Shown here in pieces: positions 27,450-35,904 of a stretch of DNA of 64,000 nucleotides. The notes under the pieces were generated by a model, which saw nothing but the letters and a program-made list of their open reading frames with translations, was not told the DNA's origin and ran no database searches. Both the position numbers and the translations under genes were made by a program. The DNA is from Enterobacter sp. JBIWA008 (GTDB lineage Bacteria; Pseudomonadota; Gammaproteobacteria; Enterobacterales; Enterobacteriaceae): assembly GCF_019968765.1 (NCBI RefSeq), contig NZ_CP074149.1:2108001-2172000 (forward strand), given 5' to 3'. The first letter of the stretch is position 1. Each line of letters opens with the position of its first letter.

Positions 27450-27632
27450 GGATGGCTATATCGGGACAAAATGCTGCAAAAATGACCGTTTTTTGCGGGC
27501 GTCAGCCAGAAGATATGCATTTGGCAGATATTCATTGCTGAAATTGGTCTAAATACTTCCCACCCTGTAAATCCGCTGTTTATTTCCGAAAGTTATAACA
27601 CATTCTTTTTTGTTCATTTAAAAGCTGATAAC

Positions 27633-27674
27633 GGCTGTTTACTATCGTTTGGACATCCATACTGCTAAACAGCC
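27633..27674. promoter_or_regulatory. 9-bp inverted repeat in the metN-like leader
   Basis: GGCTGTTTA (27633-27641) and TAAACAGCC (27666-27674) are exact inverted copies 24 bases apart, ending 26 bases before the transporter ATPase start. It could be an operator or an mRNA hairpin near the start. The rest of 27450-27632 shows nothing recognisable. Confidence 0.35.
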
Positions 27675-27700
27675 ATGCGCGAAACGGATAAAGAATAAGA

Positions 27701-28723
27701 ATGATCGTACTCAGGAATATTTCGAAGGTTTTTGACAACGGAAAGGTCGCGCTGACTGCCGTTGATAACGTCAATTTGACGATAGAGCAGGGACAGATTT
27801 ACGGAATTATTGGCTACAGCGGGGCCGGGAAAAGCACGCTGATTCGTCTGCTGAACGGCCTGGAAAAACCCAGCGCCGGAAGCGTGACCATTAACGGGCA
27901 GGATATCTCTGCGGCAAAAGGTGAAGCGCTGCGCCAGGCGCGCCTGAAAATCAGCATGGTGTTCCAGCACTTCAACCTGCTGTGGTCGCGTACGGTGAGC
28001 GAGAACATCGCTTTCTCGATGCAAATCGCCGGTGTGCCAAAAGCCAGCATTAAGGCGCGCGTCGCCGAGCTGGTGGATCTGGTTGGCCTGAAGGGGCGCG
28101 AGAATGCGTACCCGTCCCAGCTGAGCGGCGGGCAAAAGCAGCGCGTGGGTATTGCGCGCGCTTTGGCTAACAGCCCTGACGTGTTGCTCTGCGATGAAGC
28201 CACGTCCGCGCTCGACCCGCAGACCACCGATCAGATCCTCGATCTGCTGCTGGATATTAACCGCCGCTTCAGGCTGACCATCGTGCTGATCACCCACGAG
28301 ATGCACGTGGTGCGCAAAATCTGCGACCGCGTGGCGGTGATGGAGAACGGTAAAGTGGTGGAGGAGGGCGACGTGCTGAGCGTCTTTACCCATCCGCAGC
28401 AGCCCATCACGCAGCAGTTTGTCCGCCAGGTGAGCCAGTATGCCGAAGAGGAAACCTTCAATACCGAACTGGCAAACGATCTGGAAGGCACGGTCATAAG
28501 GCTGACCTTTACCGGGCACAGCACCCATAAGCCGATTGTGGGTGAACTCACGCTGCGCTACGGCCTGCCGTTTAACATCCTGCACGGGAAAATGACGCAA
28601 ACCGCCCACGGCGTGTTTGGCCAGCTCTGGGTACATGTAGTGGCATCCGATGAACAACTGAACAATATCCTCGCCGACCTGAAGCACAGCGATATTGAAG
28701 GCGAGGTGATTAAACATGGCTGA
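27701..28723 (+). CDS. MetN-like ABC transporter ATPase
   Basis: A 340-residue ATPase with Walker A GYSGAGKST, signature LSGGQKQRVGIARAL and Walker B VLLCDEATSALDP. The C-terminal NIL domain (about 265-340) is the methionine-sensing domain that inhibits MetN at high internal methionine. It is the first gene of a three-gene operon with the downstream permease and binding protein. It is a paralogue of metN rather than metN itself, since E. coli metNIQ lies elsewhere. Divergence from mtcBC suggests uptake of methionine or another sulfur amino acid. Confidence 0.85.
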   Translation: MIVLRNISKVFDNGKVALTAVDNVNLTIEQGQIYGIIGYSGAGKSTLIRLLNGLEKPSAGSVTINGQDISAAKGEALRQARLKISMVFQHFNLLWSRTVSENIAFSMQIAGVPKASIKARVAELVDLVGLKGRENAYPSQLSGGQKQRVGIARALANSPDVLLCDEATSALDPQTTDQILDLLLDINRRFRLTIVLITHEMHVVRKICDRVAVMENGKVVEEGDVLSVFTHPQQPITQQFVRQVSQYAEEETFNTELANDLEGTVIRLTFTGHSTHKPIVGELTLRYGLPFNILHGKMTQTAHGVFGQLWVHVVASDEQLNNILADLKHSDIEGEVIKHG

Positions 28724-29384
28724 GAATCTCTTTCCGCATCTGAAGTGGGATCAGCTTTGGGCGGCGACGCTGGAGACGCTGTACATGACCGCGCTGTCCG
28801 GCGTGGCGACGTTTGTGCTGGGCATCGTGCTGGGTCTGGCGCTGTTTTTAACCGCGCGCGGCGGATTGTTCCACAACCGCACGGTCTATAGCGTCATTTC
28901 GATTGTGGTGAACGTGTTCCGTTCCATTCCGTTCATCATCCTGATTGTCCTGCTGATCCCGTTCACCAAGACCGTCGTCGGCACCATCCTTGGCGCCAAC
29001 GCGGCGCTGCCGGCGCTGATTGTGGGCGCCGCACCGTTCTACGCACGCCTGGTGGAAATTGCCCTGCGTGAAGTGGATAAAGGCGTCATCGAAGCAACGC
29101 GCTCGATGGGCGCACGACTGAGCACGTTAGTGTTTCGGGTTTTACTGCCGGAATCATCACCCGCACTGGTATCGGGTATTACGGTGACGCTGATTGCGCT
29201 GGTGAGCTACAGCGCAATGGCGGGGGTGATTGGCGCCGGCGGTTTGGGAAATCTGGCTTATCTGGAAGGATTCCAGCGCAACCATGGTGACGTCACGCTG
29301 GTGGCAACGGTGACCATTCTGATCATCGTTTTCATTATCCAGTTCTGCGGCGATGTCATTACTTCACTGTTAGATAAACGCTAA
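28716..29384 (+). CDS. MetI-like ABC transporter permease
   Basis: A 222-residue inner-membrane protein with about five membrane segments, of the MetI family. The cytoplasmic coupling loop EATRSMGARLSTLVFRVLLPE carries the EAA motif contacted by the ATPase. The start overlaps the ATPase gene by 8 bases. Confidence 0.87.
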   Translation: MAENLFPHLKWDQLWAATLETLYMTALSGVATFVLGIVLGLALFLTARGGLFHNRTVYSVISIVVNVFRSIPFIILIVLLIPFTKTVVGTILGANAALPALIVGAAPFYARLVEIALREVDKGVIEATRSMGARLSTLVFRVLLPESSPALVSGITVTLIALVSYSAMAGVIGAGGLGNLAYLEGFQRNHGDVTLVATVTILIIVFIIQFCGDVITSLLDKR

Positions 29385-29407
29385 TAAATACACACAGGAA
29401 CCACATC

Positions 29408-30220
29408 ATGAAAAAAACACTGACACTGATCGCCGCCGCAACCCTGAGCGCCCTGAGCTTCGCCTCCTGGGCCGATACCCTGACCGTGGGCGCATCCAAC
29501 ACGCCGCACGCCGAAATTCTGGAGCAGGCTAAGCCGATTCTGGCGAAGCAGGGTATCGACCTGGAGATTAAACCGTTCCAGGACTACATTCTGCCGAACA
29601 CCGCGCTGGCGGGTCATGACATCGACGCGAACTATTTCCAGCACATTCCTTACCTGAACAGCGTGCTGAAGGATCATGCGGGCGATAAAGACTACGATTT
29701 TGTCAGCGCGGGCGCGATCCACATTGAGCCCATCGGCATCTACTCCAAAAAATACAAGTCGCTGAAAGACCTGCCGGAAGGTGGCAAGATCATCATGCGC
29801 GACGCGGTTTCAGAAGAGGGGCGCATTCTCTCCATCTTTGAGAAAGAGGGCGTGATCAAGCTCAAGCCGGGCATCGACAAAGTGACCGCGCGCATCAGCG
29901 ACATCGTTGAGAACCCGAAAAAGCTGAAGTTCACGCCGAACGTGGAAGCCTCTCTGCTGCCGCAGATGTACAACAACAACGAAGGCGATGCGGTGGTGAT
30001 TAACGCCAACTACGCGATTGACGCCGGTCTGGATCCGGTTCACGACCCGATTGCGGTAGAGAGCGGTGAAAATAACCCGTACGCCAACATCATTACCGTG
30101 CATCGCGGTGACGAGAAGAAGAAAGATATCGTCGCGCTGGTGAACGTGCTGCACTCGAAAGAGATTCAGGACTGGATCCGCACTAAGTACAAAGGCGCGG
30201 TGATCCCAGTAAACAACTAA
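29408..30220 (+). CDS. MetQ/NlpA-family substrate-binding protein without lipobox
   Basis: A 270-residue periplasmic binding protein with signal peptide 1-22 (ending ASWA) and the NlpA-family core (NTPHAEILEQAKPIL, NYFQHIPYLNSV, VINANYAIDAGLDP). MetQ and NlpA of E. coli are lipoproteins, but this protein has no cysteine at the cleavage site and looks like a soluble, SPase-I-cleaved protein. A strong terminator follows, ending the operon. The substrate is inferred to be methionine or a related sulfur amino acid. Confidence 0.85.
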   Translation: MKKTLTLIAAATLSALSFASWADTLTVGASNTPHAEILEQAKPILAKQGIDLEIKPFQDYILPNTALAGHDIDANYFQHIPYLNSVLKDHAGDKDYDFVSAGAIHIEPIGIYSKKYKSLKDLPEGGKIIMRDAVSEEGRILSIFEKEGVIKLKPGIDKVTARISDIVENPKKLKFTPNVEASLLPQMYNNNEGDAVVINANYAIDAGLDPVHDPIAVESGENNPYANIITVHRGDEKKKDIVALVNVLHSKEIQDWIRTKYKGAVIPVNN

Positions 30221-30238
30221 TTTACTGATTTTACAGAT

Positions 30239-30274
30239 GAAGCCCGGCGAGTCTCTCGCCGGGCTTCTTTTTTG
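30239..30274 (+). terminator. Terminator of the metNIQ-like operon
   Basis: GAAGCCCGGCGAG (30239-30251) pairs perfectly with CTCGCCGGGCTTC (30255-30267), followed by a run of T residues. Confidence 0.92.
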
Positions 30275-30330
30275 TATCCGGCAGGAGAATCATTTAAGCT
30301 CAACGTTTAAGAGGCAATGGAGTGATGACG

Positions 30331-30540
30331 ATGGGTAACGTGACCAGAGATGAAGCGCTGTACCAGGAGATGTGCCGGGTGGTCGGGAAGGTGGTGCTCG
30401 AGATGCGTGATTTAGGGCAGGAGCCAAAGCATATTGTCATTGCCGGAGTCCTGCGTACCGCGCTGGCGAACCAGCGCGTTAAACGCAGTGAACTGACAAC
30501 CGAAGCGATGGAAACGGTAGTTAAAGCGCTGGCCGGGTAA
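30331..30540 (+). CDS. fumD: FumD, small fumarase
   Basis: A 69-residue protein nearly identical to E. coli FumD (YdhZ), with YQEMCRVVGKVVLEMRDLGQ and AGVLRTALANQRVKR. FumD has been reported to have fumarase activity although it resembles no other fumarase. The start is ATG 30331 (MGNVTRDEALY) with GGAG eight bases upstream; GTG 30322 is also possible. It overlaps the end of the convergent permease gene by 20 bases. Confidence 0.9.
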   Translation: MGNVTRDEALYQEMCRVVGKVVLEMRDLGQEPKHIVIAGVLRTALANQRVKRSELTTEAMETVVKALAG

Positions 30541-31216
30541 TGCGCCAGCGCTTCGCAAGCTGCTCGAGCGAGCAGCAGAGCAGGTAGTAGACCACGCCCG
30601 TAAAGATAAAAATGGCCGCCGGGTAGATTTGCACCCGGTTGTTGACCTGTCCCGCCACCGTGGTCAGCTCCGGTACGTTCACGATAAACGCCAGCGACGT
30701 ATCCTTCAGCAGGCTGATAAAAATCCCCACCAGCGACGGCAGAATATTCCTCAGCGCCTGCGGCAGCAGCACGCGCAGGAGGGTTTGCTGCGTGCTGAAT
30801 CCCTGAGACAGCGCGGCCTCGTACTGCCCGGACGGTAGCGCGTTAAGCCCGGCCAGTACCGAGTGCATCACCGTTGCCGCGGTAAACCAGGCCAGGGCCA
30901 GCGTGACGGTCAGTGCCCCCGGCAGATCGCCTCCGGTTATAAGCGGCAGAAGATACCACATCCAGAAAATCACGAAGATGAGCGGAATGCCGCGAATCAG
31001 CTCTGCCCATAAAAAGAGGGACTTTCGCACGAGCCCGGTAAAGCGCCAGGCCAGGCACGCGAGCACTATCCCACCGGGCAGAGCGATGACGGCGGACCCG
31101 GCAGCCATCATCAACGAGAGCAATACGCCCCCCGGTTCACCCGTTGCCGCGCGTCCCCACAGCAGATAATCGAGGTTATCGGTGATGACGTTAAGTCCGG
31201 CAATCATGTTTTTCAC
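30521..31216 (-). CDS. Polar amino-acid ABC transporter permease (second)
   Basis: A 231-residue membrane protein of the His/Glu/Gln/Arg permease family with about five helices. The coupling loop reads YEAALSQGFSTQQTLLRVLLPQALRNILPS. It starts 26 bases inside the end of the first permease gene and is the last of a four-gene operon. Confidence 0.88.
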   Translation of the reverse strand: MKNMIAGLNVITDNLDYLLWGRAATGEPGGVLLSLMMAAGSAVIALPGGIVLACLAWRFTGLVRKSLFLWAELIRGIPLIFVIFWMWYLLPLITGGDLPGALTVTLALAWFTAATVMHSVLAGLNALPSGQYEAALSQGFSTQQTLLRVLLPQALRNILPSLVGIFISLLKDTSLAFIVNVPELTTVAGQVNNRVQIYPAAIFIFTGVVYYLLCCSLEQLAKRWRITRPAL

Positions 31217-31967
31217 TCCCTGTGGTGGCGTCGCCTGGGCGTTTACGTTTCAAGTCAGGTCCGATGCGGACCAGCACCATCCCCATGACCAGGCCGGTCA
31301 GCAGATAGAGCGCGGTACCGAGGGTAAAGGCCTCCAGCGCGTGCGCGTTGTAGCTTTCGATTTGCCGCACCTGATAGGTGAGTTCGGCAAAGCCAATTCC
31401 GCTGGCGAGCGAGGAGAGCTTCATCAGATTAAGGTACTGGCCCACGACAGGCTGCCAGGCGTTGGCCAGGCCCTGCGGCAGAAGGATGTAACGAAACAGA
31501 CGCCACGCGGAGAATCCCTGCGCGAGCGCCGCCTCCCGCTGTCCGGCAGGCACGGAACGTAACCCCGATTCCACCTCTTCGATTAAAAATGCCGAGGTAA
31601 AGACGCCCAACCCCCAGGCAGAACATAAAAATTCGGGCGTAAACCACCAGACGTCGCCGGGCAGAATTGACCAGCTATGATCCGCGTTCACCGCGTCGCG
31701 GAACGCCTGCGGAAGCCCGTTCCAGGCGGCAAAATACCAGAACAGCAGCTGCACCAGCAGCGGCGTATTGCGAAACAGCGACACCCAGCTGCTGACGACC
31801 GCGTTCCCGGGGCGTCCGCCGGAAAGGCGCAGAAGCATAAAGAGCAGTGCGAGCAGGCTGGCCAGCATCATTCCGGCAAGCGTGACCCACAGCGTGGTGA
31901 GGAATCCGGAGAGTATCCACTGCAGAGGCTGTCCGGTCAGTACCCCCTGCCAGTCGAGCGCGGGCAT
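31191..31967 (-). CDS. Polar amino-acid ABC transporter permease (first)
   Basis: A 258-residue membrane protein of the same family, with REAALAQGFSAWRLFRYILLPQGLANAWQP as its coupling loop. The two permeases form a heterodimer, as in GltJK-type systems. The ATG shares its first base with the end of the ATPase gene stop, so translation is coupled. It has a longer N-terminal part than the second permease. Confidence 0.88.
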   Translation of the reverse strand: MPALDWQGVLTGQPLQWILSGFLTTLWVTLAGMMLASLLALLFMLLRLSGGRPGNAVVSSWVSLFRNTPLLVQLLFWYFAAWNGLPQAFRDAVNADHSWSILPGDVWWFTPEFLCSAWGLGVFTSAFLIEEVESGLRSVPAGQREAALAQGFSAWRLFRYILLPQGLANAWQPVVGQYLNLMKLSSLASGIGFAELTYQVRQIESYNAHALEAFTLGTALYLLTGLVMGMVLVRIGPDLKRKRPGDATTGSEKHDCRT

Positions 31968-32782
31968 TACAGATGCTCCTGATGCAGCGGGTCTAACACC
32001 TTTTGCAGGAATCGCTGCGCGCGCGGATGCGACGGCTGGCTGAAAAACTGTGCCGGCGGCGCCGTTTCCAGAATTTGCCCGCCGTCGATAAAGACAATCC
32101 GGTCGGCGATTTCCCGGGCAAACTGCATCTCGTGGGTCACCACGATCATCGTGATCCCGCTGTGGGCGAGGGCTTTCATCACAAACAGCACTTCGCCAAT
32201 CATCTCCGGATCCAGCGCGGAGGTGGGTTCATCGAACAGGATTATCTGCGGTGAAGAGGCCAGGGCGCGGGCAATCGCCACGCGCTGCTGCTGTCCACCG
32301 GACAGCTCTGCCGGGAAATGGTGGGCTTTTTCCAGCATCCCGACCTTCTCCAGCAGGGCCAGCGCGCGCTCCTGGGCAGGCTGCGGCTTCCAGCCGTGAA
32401 CGTGCTCCAGCGCCAGGGTGATGTTCTGGCTGGCGGTGAGGTGGGCGTAAAGATTGAACTGCTGGAACACAAATCCCACGCGGCTTCGCAGCTGGCGCAG
32501 CCCGGTGCCGGAAAGCTTTGCGGTAGGCTTGTTGTCGACAAGAATCTCTCCGTCGCTCAGGGTTTCAAGTTGGTTGATGAGACGAATCAGGGTGGATTTA
32601 CCGGAACCCGAAGGGCCGAGGATGGCGACCACTTCACCGGGCGCGATGGTGAGGTTAATGTCGTTTAAAACCTGATGGTTGCCGTAGCGTTTGTCCACAT
32701 GACGAAACTCGACGCTGGCCTGTTCCAGATGTGAAAAATCCGCGGCACCGGCCGCGGAGTGTGAAAATAAACCTGAGAGCAT
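31967..32782 (-). CDS. Polar amino-acid ABC transporter ATPase
   Basis: A 271-residue ATPase with Walker A GPSGSGKST, signature LSGGQQQRVAIARAL and Walker B IILFDEPTSALDP, of the GlnQ/GltL family. The first ~22 residues (MLSGLFSHSAAGAADFSHLE) precede the conserved fold and may be part of an overlong start. It energises the two permeases downstream. Confidence 0.9.
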   Translation of the reverse strand: MLSGLFSHSAAGAADFSHLEQASVEFRHVDKRYGNHQVLNDINLTIAPGEVVAILGPSGSGKSTLIRLINQLETLSDGEILVDNKPTAKLSGTGLRQLRSRVGFVFQQFNLYAHLTASQNITLALEHVHGWKPQPAQERALALLEKVGMLEKAHHFPAELSGGQQQRVAIARALASSPQIILFDEPTSALDPEMIGEVLFVMKALAHSGITMIVVTHEMQFAREIADRIVFIDGGQILETAPPAQFFSQPSHPRAQRFLQKVLDPLHQEHL

Positions 32783-32783
32783 A

Positions 32784-33620
32784 TTACTGGGCTTCTATTT
32801 TAAAGGCGCGAGGCTGTGGAGCGGGCGTGTTTGGGCCAAACCAGACGTCATAGATTTTTGCCGCCTGGCCGTTCTTCTCGAGATTAACCAGCTCGTCGTT
32901 AACGGCCTTCAGCAGCGCCGTTTCGCCTTTTTTCACCCCAACGCCAATCTCTTCCTTGCTGAGGAGATCGGGCAGGATTTTGAAGTTCGCTTTATCCGGC
33001 GCCTGCGCCAGCAGACCGGCCAGAATGGTGCTGTCCTGGGTGATGGCCTGTACGTTACCGTTGCGCAGTGCCGTCAGCGCCAGCGGAATATCGTCATACG
33101 AGAGCACGCGTGACTGCGGGAAACGCTGGTGCAGCGCCTGCTCGCCCGTCGTTCCTTTGACCGCGCCAATGCGCGAACGGCTATAGTCATCAAGCTTGTC
33201 CGGTGATTTAGCCGGCACCAGGAACTGCTGGCCGGTGACGAAGTAAGGCGTCGAGAAATCAATCACCTGCGCGCGTTCAGGGGTGACAGTAATATCCGCC
33301 ACGATCAGGTCTGCTTTCCCGGACTGCAGCAGCGGAATACGGTTGGCCGGATTGGTGGCAACCAGTTCAAGCTTCACGCCGAGCGATTTTGCCAGCGCTT
33401 TGGCGAAGTCCACGTCGTAACCCACGATCTCATGCGTTTTTGCATCAACAGAGCCAAACGGCGGATTGGCGTCAAAAGTGGCCACTTTCACCACCCCTGC
33501 GGCCTTAATATCCGCCAGCTGATCTGCCTGTGCCTGCGCTGAAAGCAGGCTGCCCGCCGCCAGTAATCCCAGAACCAGTGTCCTTTTGGTAAAGCCTTTC
33601 ATGTTTGCTGCCATAGTCAT
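32784..33620 (-). CDS. Periplasmic amino-acid-binding protein of the PAAT operon
   Basis: A 278-residue solute-binding protein family 3 member with a signal peptide ending near AQA. The core contains VGYDVDFAKALAKSLGV, LIVADITVTPERAQVIDFSTPYF and IGAVKGTTGE. The family binds polar amino acids; glutamate or glutamine type is plausible but not shown. Three starts are possible (33620, 33614, 33602); the longest is kept. It is the first gene of the operon. This transporter has no counterpart between fumD and ydhS in E. coli. Confidence 0.88.
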   Translation of the reverse strand: MTMAANMKGFTKRTLVLGLLAAGSLLSAQAQADQLADIKAAGVVKVATFDANPPFGSVDAKTHEIVGYDVDFAKALAKSLGVKLELVATNPANRIPLLQSGKADLIVADITVTPERAQVIDFSTPYFVTGQQFLVPAKSPDKLDDYSRSRIGAVKGTTGEQALHQRFPQSRVLSYDDIPLALTALRNGNVQAITQDSTILAGLLAQAPDKANFKILPDLLSKEEIGVGVKKGETALLKAVNDELVNLEKNGQAAKIYDVWFGPNTPAPQPRAFKIEAQ

Positions 33621-33859
33621 TCGCCATCCCGTTGTTTTTGTTTTACCCCGCTACGCTCCCATAAGCGAAAGCTATCGCCAAATAAGAAATCGTTCTTTGC
33701 TATGAGCAAAAAAGCATTAGTGAACAAGGTGTTAATGAAGAGTGAAAAGACCGGGATGCTATTTGCAGATCCTGCACATCGACAGTGGATTTTGGTATTT
33801 CCCTTGCGCAGACATTGGGTGTTTAACTGAAGGCAGACACGGCGAGAGAGGGTAAGACG

Positions 33860-34027
33860 ATGAAAAAATGGATCAGCACGTTACGGCGGTTTTTTGCGAC
33901 CCGACCAGTGAATGCGGAGAACAGCGCGCAACGTGTTCTTGAGTCAATCCTGCCTGTCGCCAGCCTGTATGGCGTGGACGTTGCCAACATTGACCCGGAG
34001 TGGTTCCATGATAAAACGTCACGCTGA
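33860..34027 (+). CDS. Small protein of 55 residues, unknown function
   Basis: An ATG at 33860, after GAGAGGGTAAG, opens a 55-residue frame beginning MKKWISTLRRFFATRPVNA and containing ILPVASLYGVDVANIDPEWF. The start is basic and amphipathic, and the rest is soluble in character. It ends 58 bases before a strong terminator, which suggests a real transcript. I do not recognise the family. A second small frame starts inside its 3' end. Confidence 0.5.
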   Translation: MKKWISTLRRFFATRPVNAENSAQRVLESILPVASLYGVDVANIDPEWFHDKTSR

Positions 34028-34085
34028 ACTGCGCCGCACGCGCGAAACGTACTGGAACGAGGTGTGCGTAACGTTTAACGAGTGA
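34008..34085 (+). CDS. Overlapping 25-residue ORF, unknown
   Basis: ATG 34008 (MIKRHAELRRTRETYWNEV) to TGA 34085, overlapping the end of the 55-residue frame by 20 bases. It is very basic. Its stop adjoins the terminator, so the two frames could be one short operon with coupled translation. This may be chance. Confidence 0.3.
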   Translation: MIKRHAELRRTRETYWNEVCVTFNE

Positions 34086-34089
34086 AATA

Positions 34090-34119
34090 AAAAAGCACCG
34101 GTTTCCCGGTGCTTTTTTA
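34090..34119. terminator. Bidirectional terminator
   Basis: AAAAAGCACCGG-TTT-CCCGGTGCTTTTTT, a strong stem with A and T runs serving the plus-strand small ORFs and the minus-strand acidic protein. Confidence 0.9.
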
Positions 34120-34260
34120 TTAGATCTTGCAGGCGTCGCCGCAGTCGTCGTCGGCGACAATCGCCTGCGCTTTTTTGTCTGCATCGTCCAGACGTTCGGC
34201 ATTACGCTCTTCGGCTTCATCCAGACCGTTAAAGACTAAGTTATCGAGATCAATTTCCAT
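34120..34260 (-). CDS. Small acidic conserved-looking protein (46 aa), unknown function
   Basis: ATG 34260 opens MEIDLDNLVFNGLDEAEERN, and the protein ends with DDDCGDACKI. About a third of the residues are Asp or Glu. GGTGCCAC precedes the start. The frame is open farther upstream but the sequence there is not protein-like. I do not recognise it. The sharp coding character, good spacing and terminator support a real gene. Confidence 0.6.
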   Translation of the reverse strand: MEIDLDNLVFNGLDEAEERNAERLDDADKKAQAIVADDDCGDACKI

Positions 34261-34385
34261 GTGGCACCTGCTCAGTTCAGTTTTTGATACCGGCACAGTA
34301 TAGGGCAAAAAAAGCCAGCAATGTACCTCGCAGCACATAAGGATAATCCCTGCCATACTCAGTGCTTTATCGCTGAGGAGAGCAC

Positions 34386-35168
34386 ATGATTACACTCTGT
34401 AAAACCTGCGGAACCGCCTACGATGCCCGGCCGGACAGATGCCCAATTTGCGAGGACGAGCGCCAGTATGTGCCCGCCACGGGCCAGTCGTGGACCGATC
34501 TCGACACCGTCACCGCCACGCATACCAACAAATGGCAGCTGCTGGAGCCGCGGCTGTTTGGGATCAAAACGGTGCCCGCGTTTGCTATCAACCAGCGGGC
34601 GCTGCTCCTGCAAACGTCCCACGGGAATATTCTCTGGGACTGCATCGCCAACCTCGACGCCGCAACCAAAGCGCTCATTACCGCCCTCGGCGGCCTCAGC
34701 GCGATAGCGATTTCACATCCGCACTATTACACCACGATGCAGGAGTGGGCTGCGGCGTTTGATGCGCCGGTGTACCTGCACGCCAGCGACAGAGAGTGGG
34801 TTATGCGCCACAGCCCGGCCATTCATTTCTGGGAAGGGGATGCGCTGGAGATTTTCCCGTCGGTCACCCTGCTGCGTCTGGGCGGGCATTTTGCCGGTGG
34901 GACGGTGCTGCACTGGCAGGAGGGGGATGGGGTGTTGCTGGTGGGCGATATTCTGCAGGTCACGCCGGGTAAAGACGCCGTCTCGTTTATGTGGAGCTAC
35001 CCGAATTATCTTCCGCTGCCGGCCCGCACCGTGGCGTCGGTGGTGAGTCATCTCGAAGGCAAAACCTTTGAACGTCTTTACGGCGCGTTCGAAGGGCAGA
35101 ATATCCAGGCCTTCGCGGACGAGATTGTGCAGCGGTCGGGCCAGAAATATATTGCTTGTCTGAAGTAA
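34386..35168 (+). CDS. MBL-fold protein with N-terminal zinc-ribbon-like motif
   Basis: A 260-residue protein. Residues 5-22 hold CKTC and CPIC 14 residues apart, a rubredoxin or zinc-ribbon knuckle pattern. The rest is a metallo-beta-lactamase fold: SHPHYYTTMQEWA at about 110, GGHFAGGTVLHW, and GDILQVTPG. The canonical HxHxDH is altered to HPHYYT, losing the Asp and third His, so metal binding and activity may differ from ordinary hydrolases. The function is unknown. It is transcribed toward the carbonic anhydrase gene 72 bases on. Confidence 0.75.
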   Translation: MITLCKTCGTAYDARPDRCPICEDERQYVPATGQSWTDLDTVTATHTNKWQLLEPRLFGIKTVPAFAINQRALLLQTSHGNILWDCIANLDAATKALITALGGLSAIAISHPHYYTTMQEWAAAFDAPVYLHASDREWVMRHSPAIHFWEGDALEIFPSVTLLRLGGHFAGGTVLHWQEGDGVLLVGDILQVTPGKDAVSFMWSYPNYLPLPARTVASVVSHLEGKTFERLYGAFEGQNIQAFADEIVQRSGQKYIACLK

Positions 35169-35240
35169 ACCACGATGGGTAAACTTTACGAGTGTGATCT
35201 CGATCATACCTAAACTAAAACAGATAAAAGAGACATTGCT

Positions 35241-35876
35241 ATGCAACATATCATTGAAGGTTTTCTCAGCTTTCAAAAAGAGATTTTCCCGCAACGTAAA
35301 GAACTCTTCCGCAGTTTAGCGTCCAGCCAGAATCCCAAAGCGCTGTTCATCTCATGCTCCGACAGCCGTCTGGTCCCGGAACTGGTCACCCAGCAAGAGC
35401 CAGGACAACTCTTTGTCATTCGTAATGCTGGCAACATCGTGCCGCCTTTCGGGCCGGAGCCTGGCGGCGTGTCCGCCACTATCGAATACGCCGTGGTGGC
35501 GCTGGGCGTCACGGACATCGTGATCTGCGGTCACTCCAACTGTGGCGCGATGAAGGCGATTGCCGATAACGCGAACCTGGAGCCGATGCCTGCTGTGTCA
35601 CACTGGCTGCGCTATTCTGACGCGGCGAAAGCCGTGGTAGAGAAGAAAACCTGGGATAAGCCGATCGATAAAGTCAATGCGATGGTGCAGGAGAACGTGT
35701 TTGCACAGCTGAGCAACATTAAGACCCATCCGTCTGTCGCGGTGGGCCTGCGTAATAATTCCATCCGACTGCACGGCTGGGTGTACGACATTGAAAGCGG
35801 CAAAATCCTTGCCCTGGATAAAGCGACGAAAACCTTCGTTTCGCTGTCTGAAAAACCGGAAGTCTTCTTCGAGTAA
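35241..35876 (+). CDS. Beta-class carbonic anhydrase (CynT-like)
   Basis: A 211-residue enzyme interconverting CO2 and bicarbonate. The zinc ligands are in [10 protein letters not shown] (Cys, Asp) and [10 protein letters not shown] (His, Cys). Similarity to E. coli CynT (219 aa) is good, but no cynS or cynX is next to it, so a link to cyanate is not supported. AAAAGAGAC precedes the ATG. Confidence 0.88.
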   Translation: MQHIIEGFLSFQKEIFPQRKELFRSLASSQNPKALFISCSDSRLVPELVTQQEPGQLFVIRNAGNIVPPFGPEPGGVSATIEYAVVALGVTDIVICGHSNCGAMKAIADNANLEPMPAVSHWLRYSDAAKAVVEKKTWDKPIDKVNAMVQENVFAQLSNIKTHPSVAVGLRNNSIRLHGWVYDIESGKILALDKATKTFVSLSEKPEVFFE

Positions 35877-35904
35877 TCCGCGACAGCAGGGCACGGAAGC
35901 CCTG

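Noticed and set aside
27665..28717. 350-codon minus-strand frame opposite the metN-like gene
   Set aside because: Covers a real ATPase on the other strand whose Walker and signature motifs are intact.
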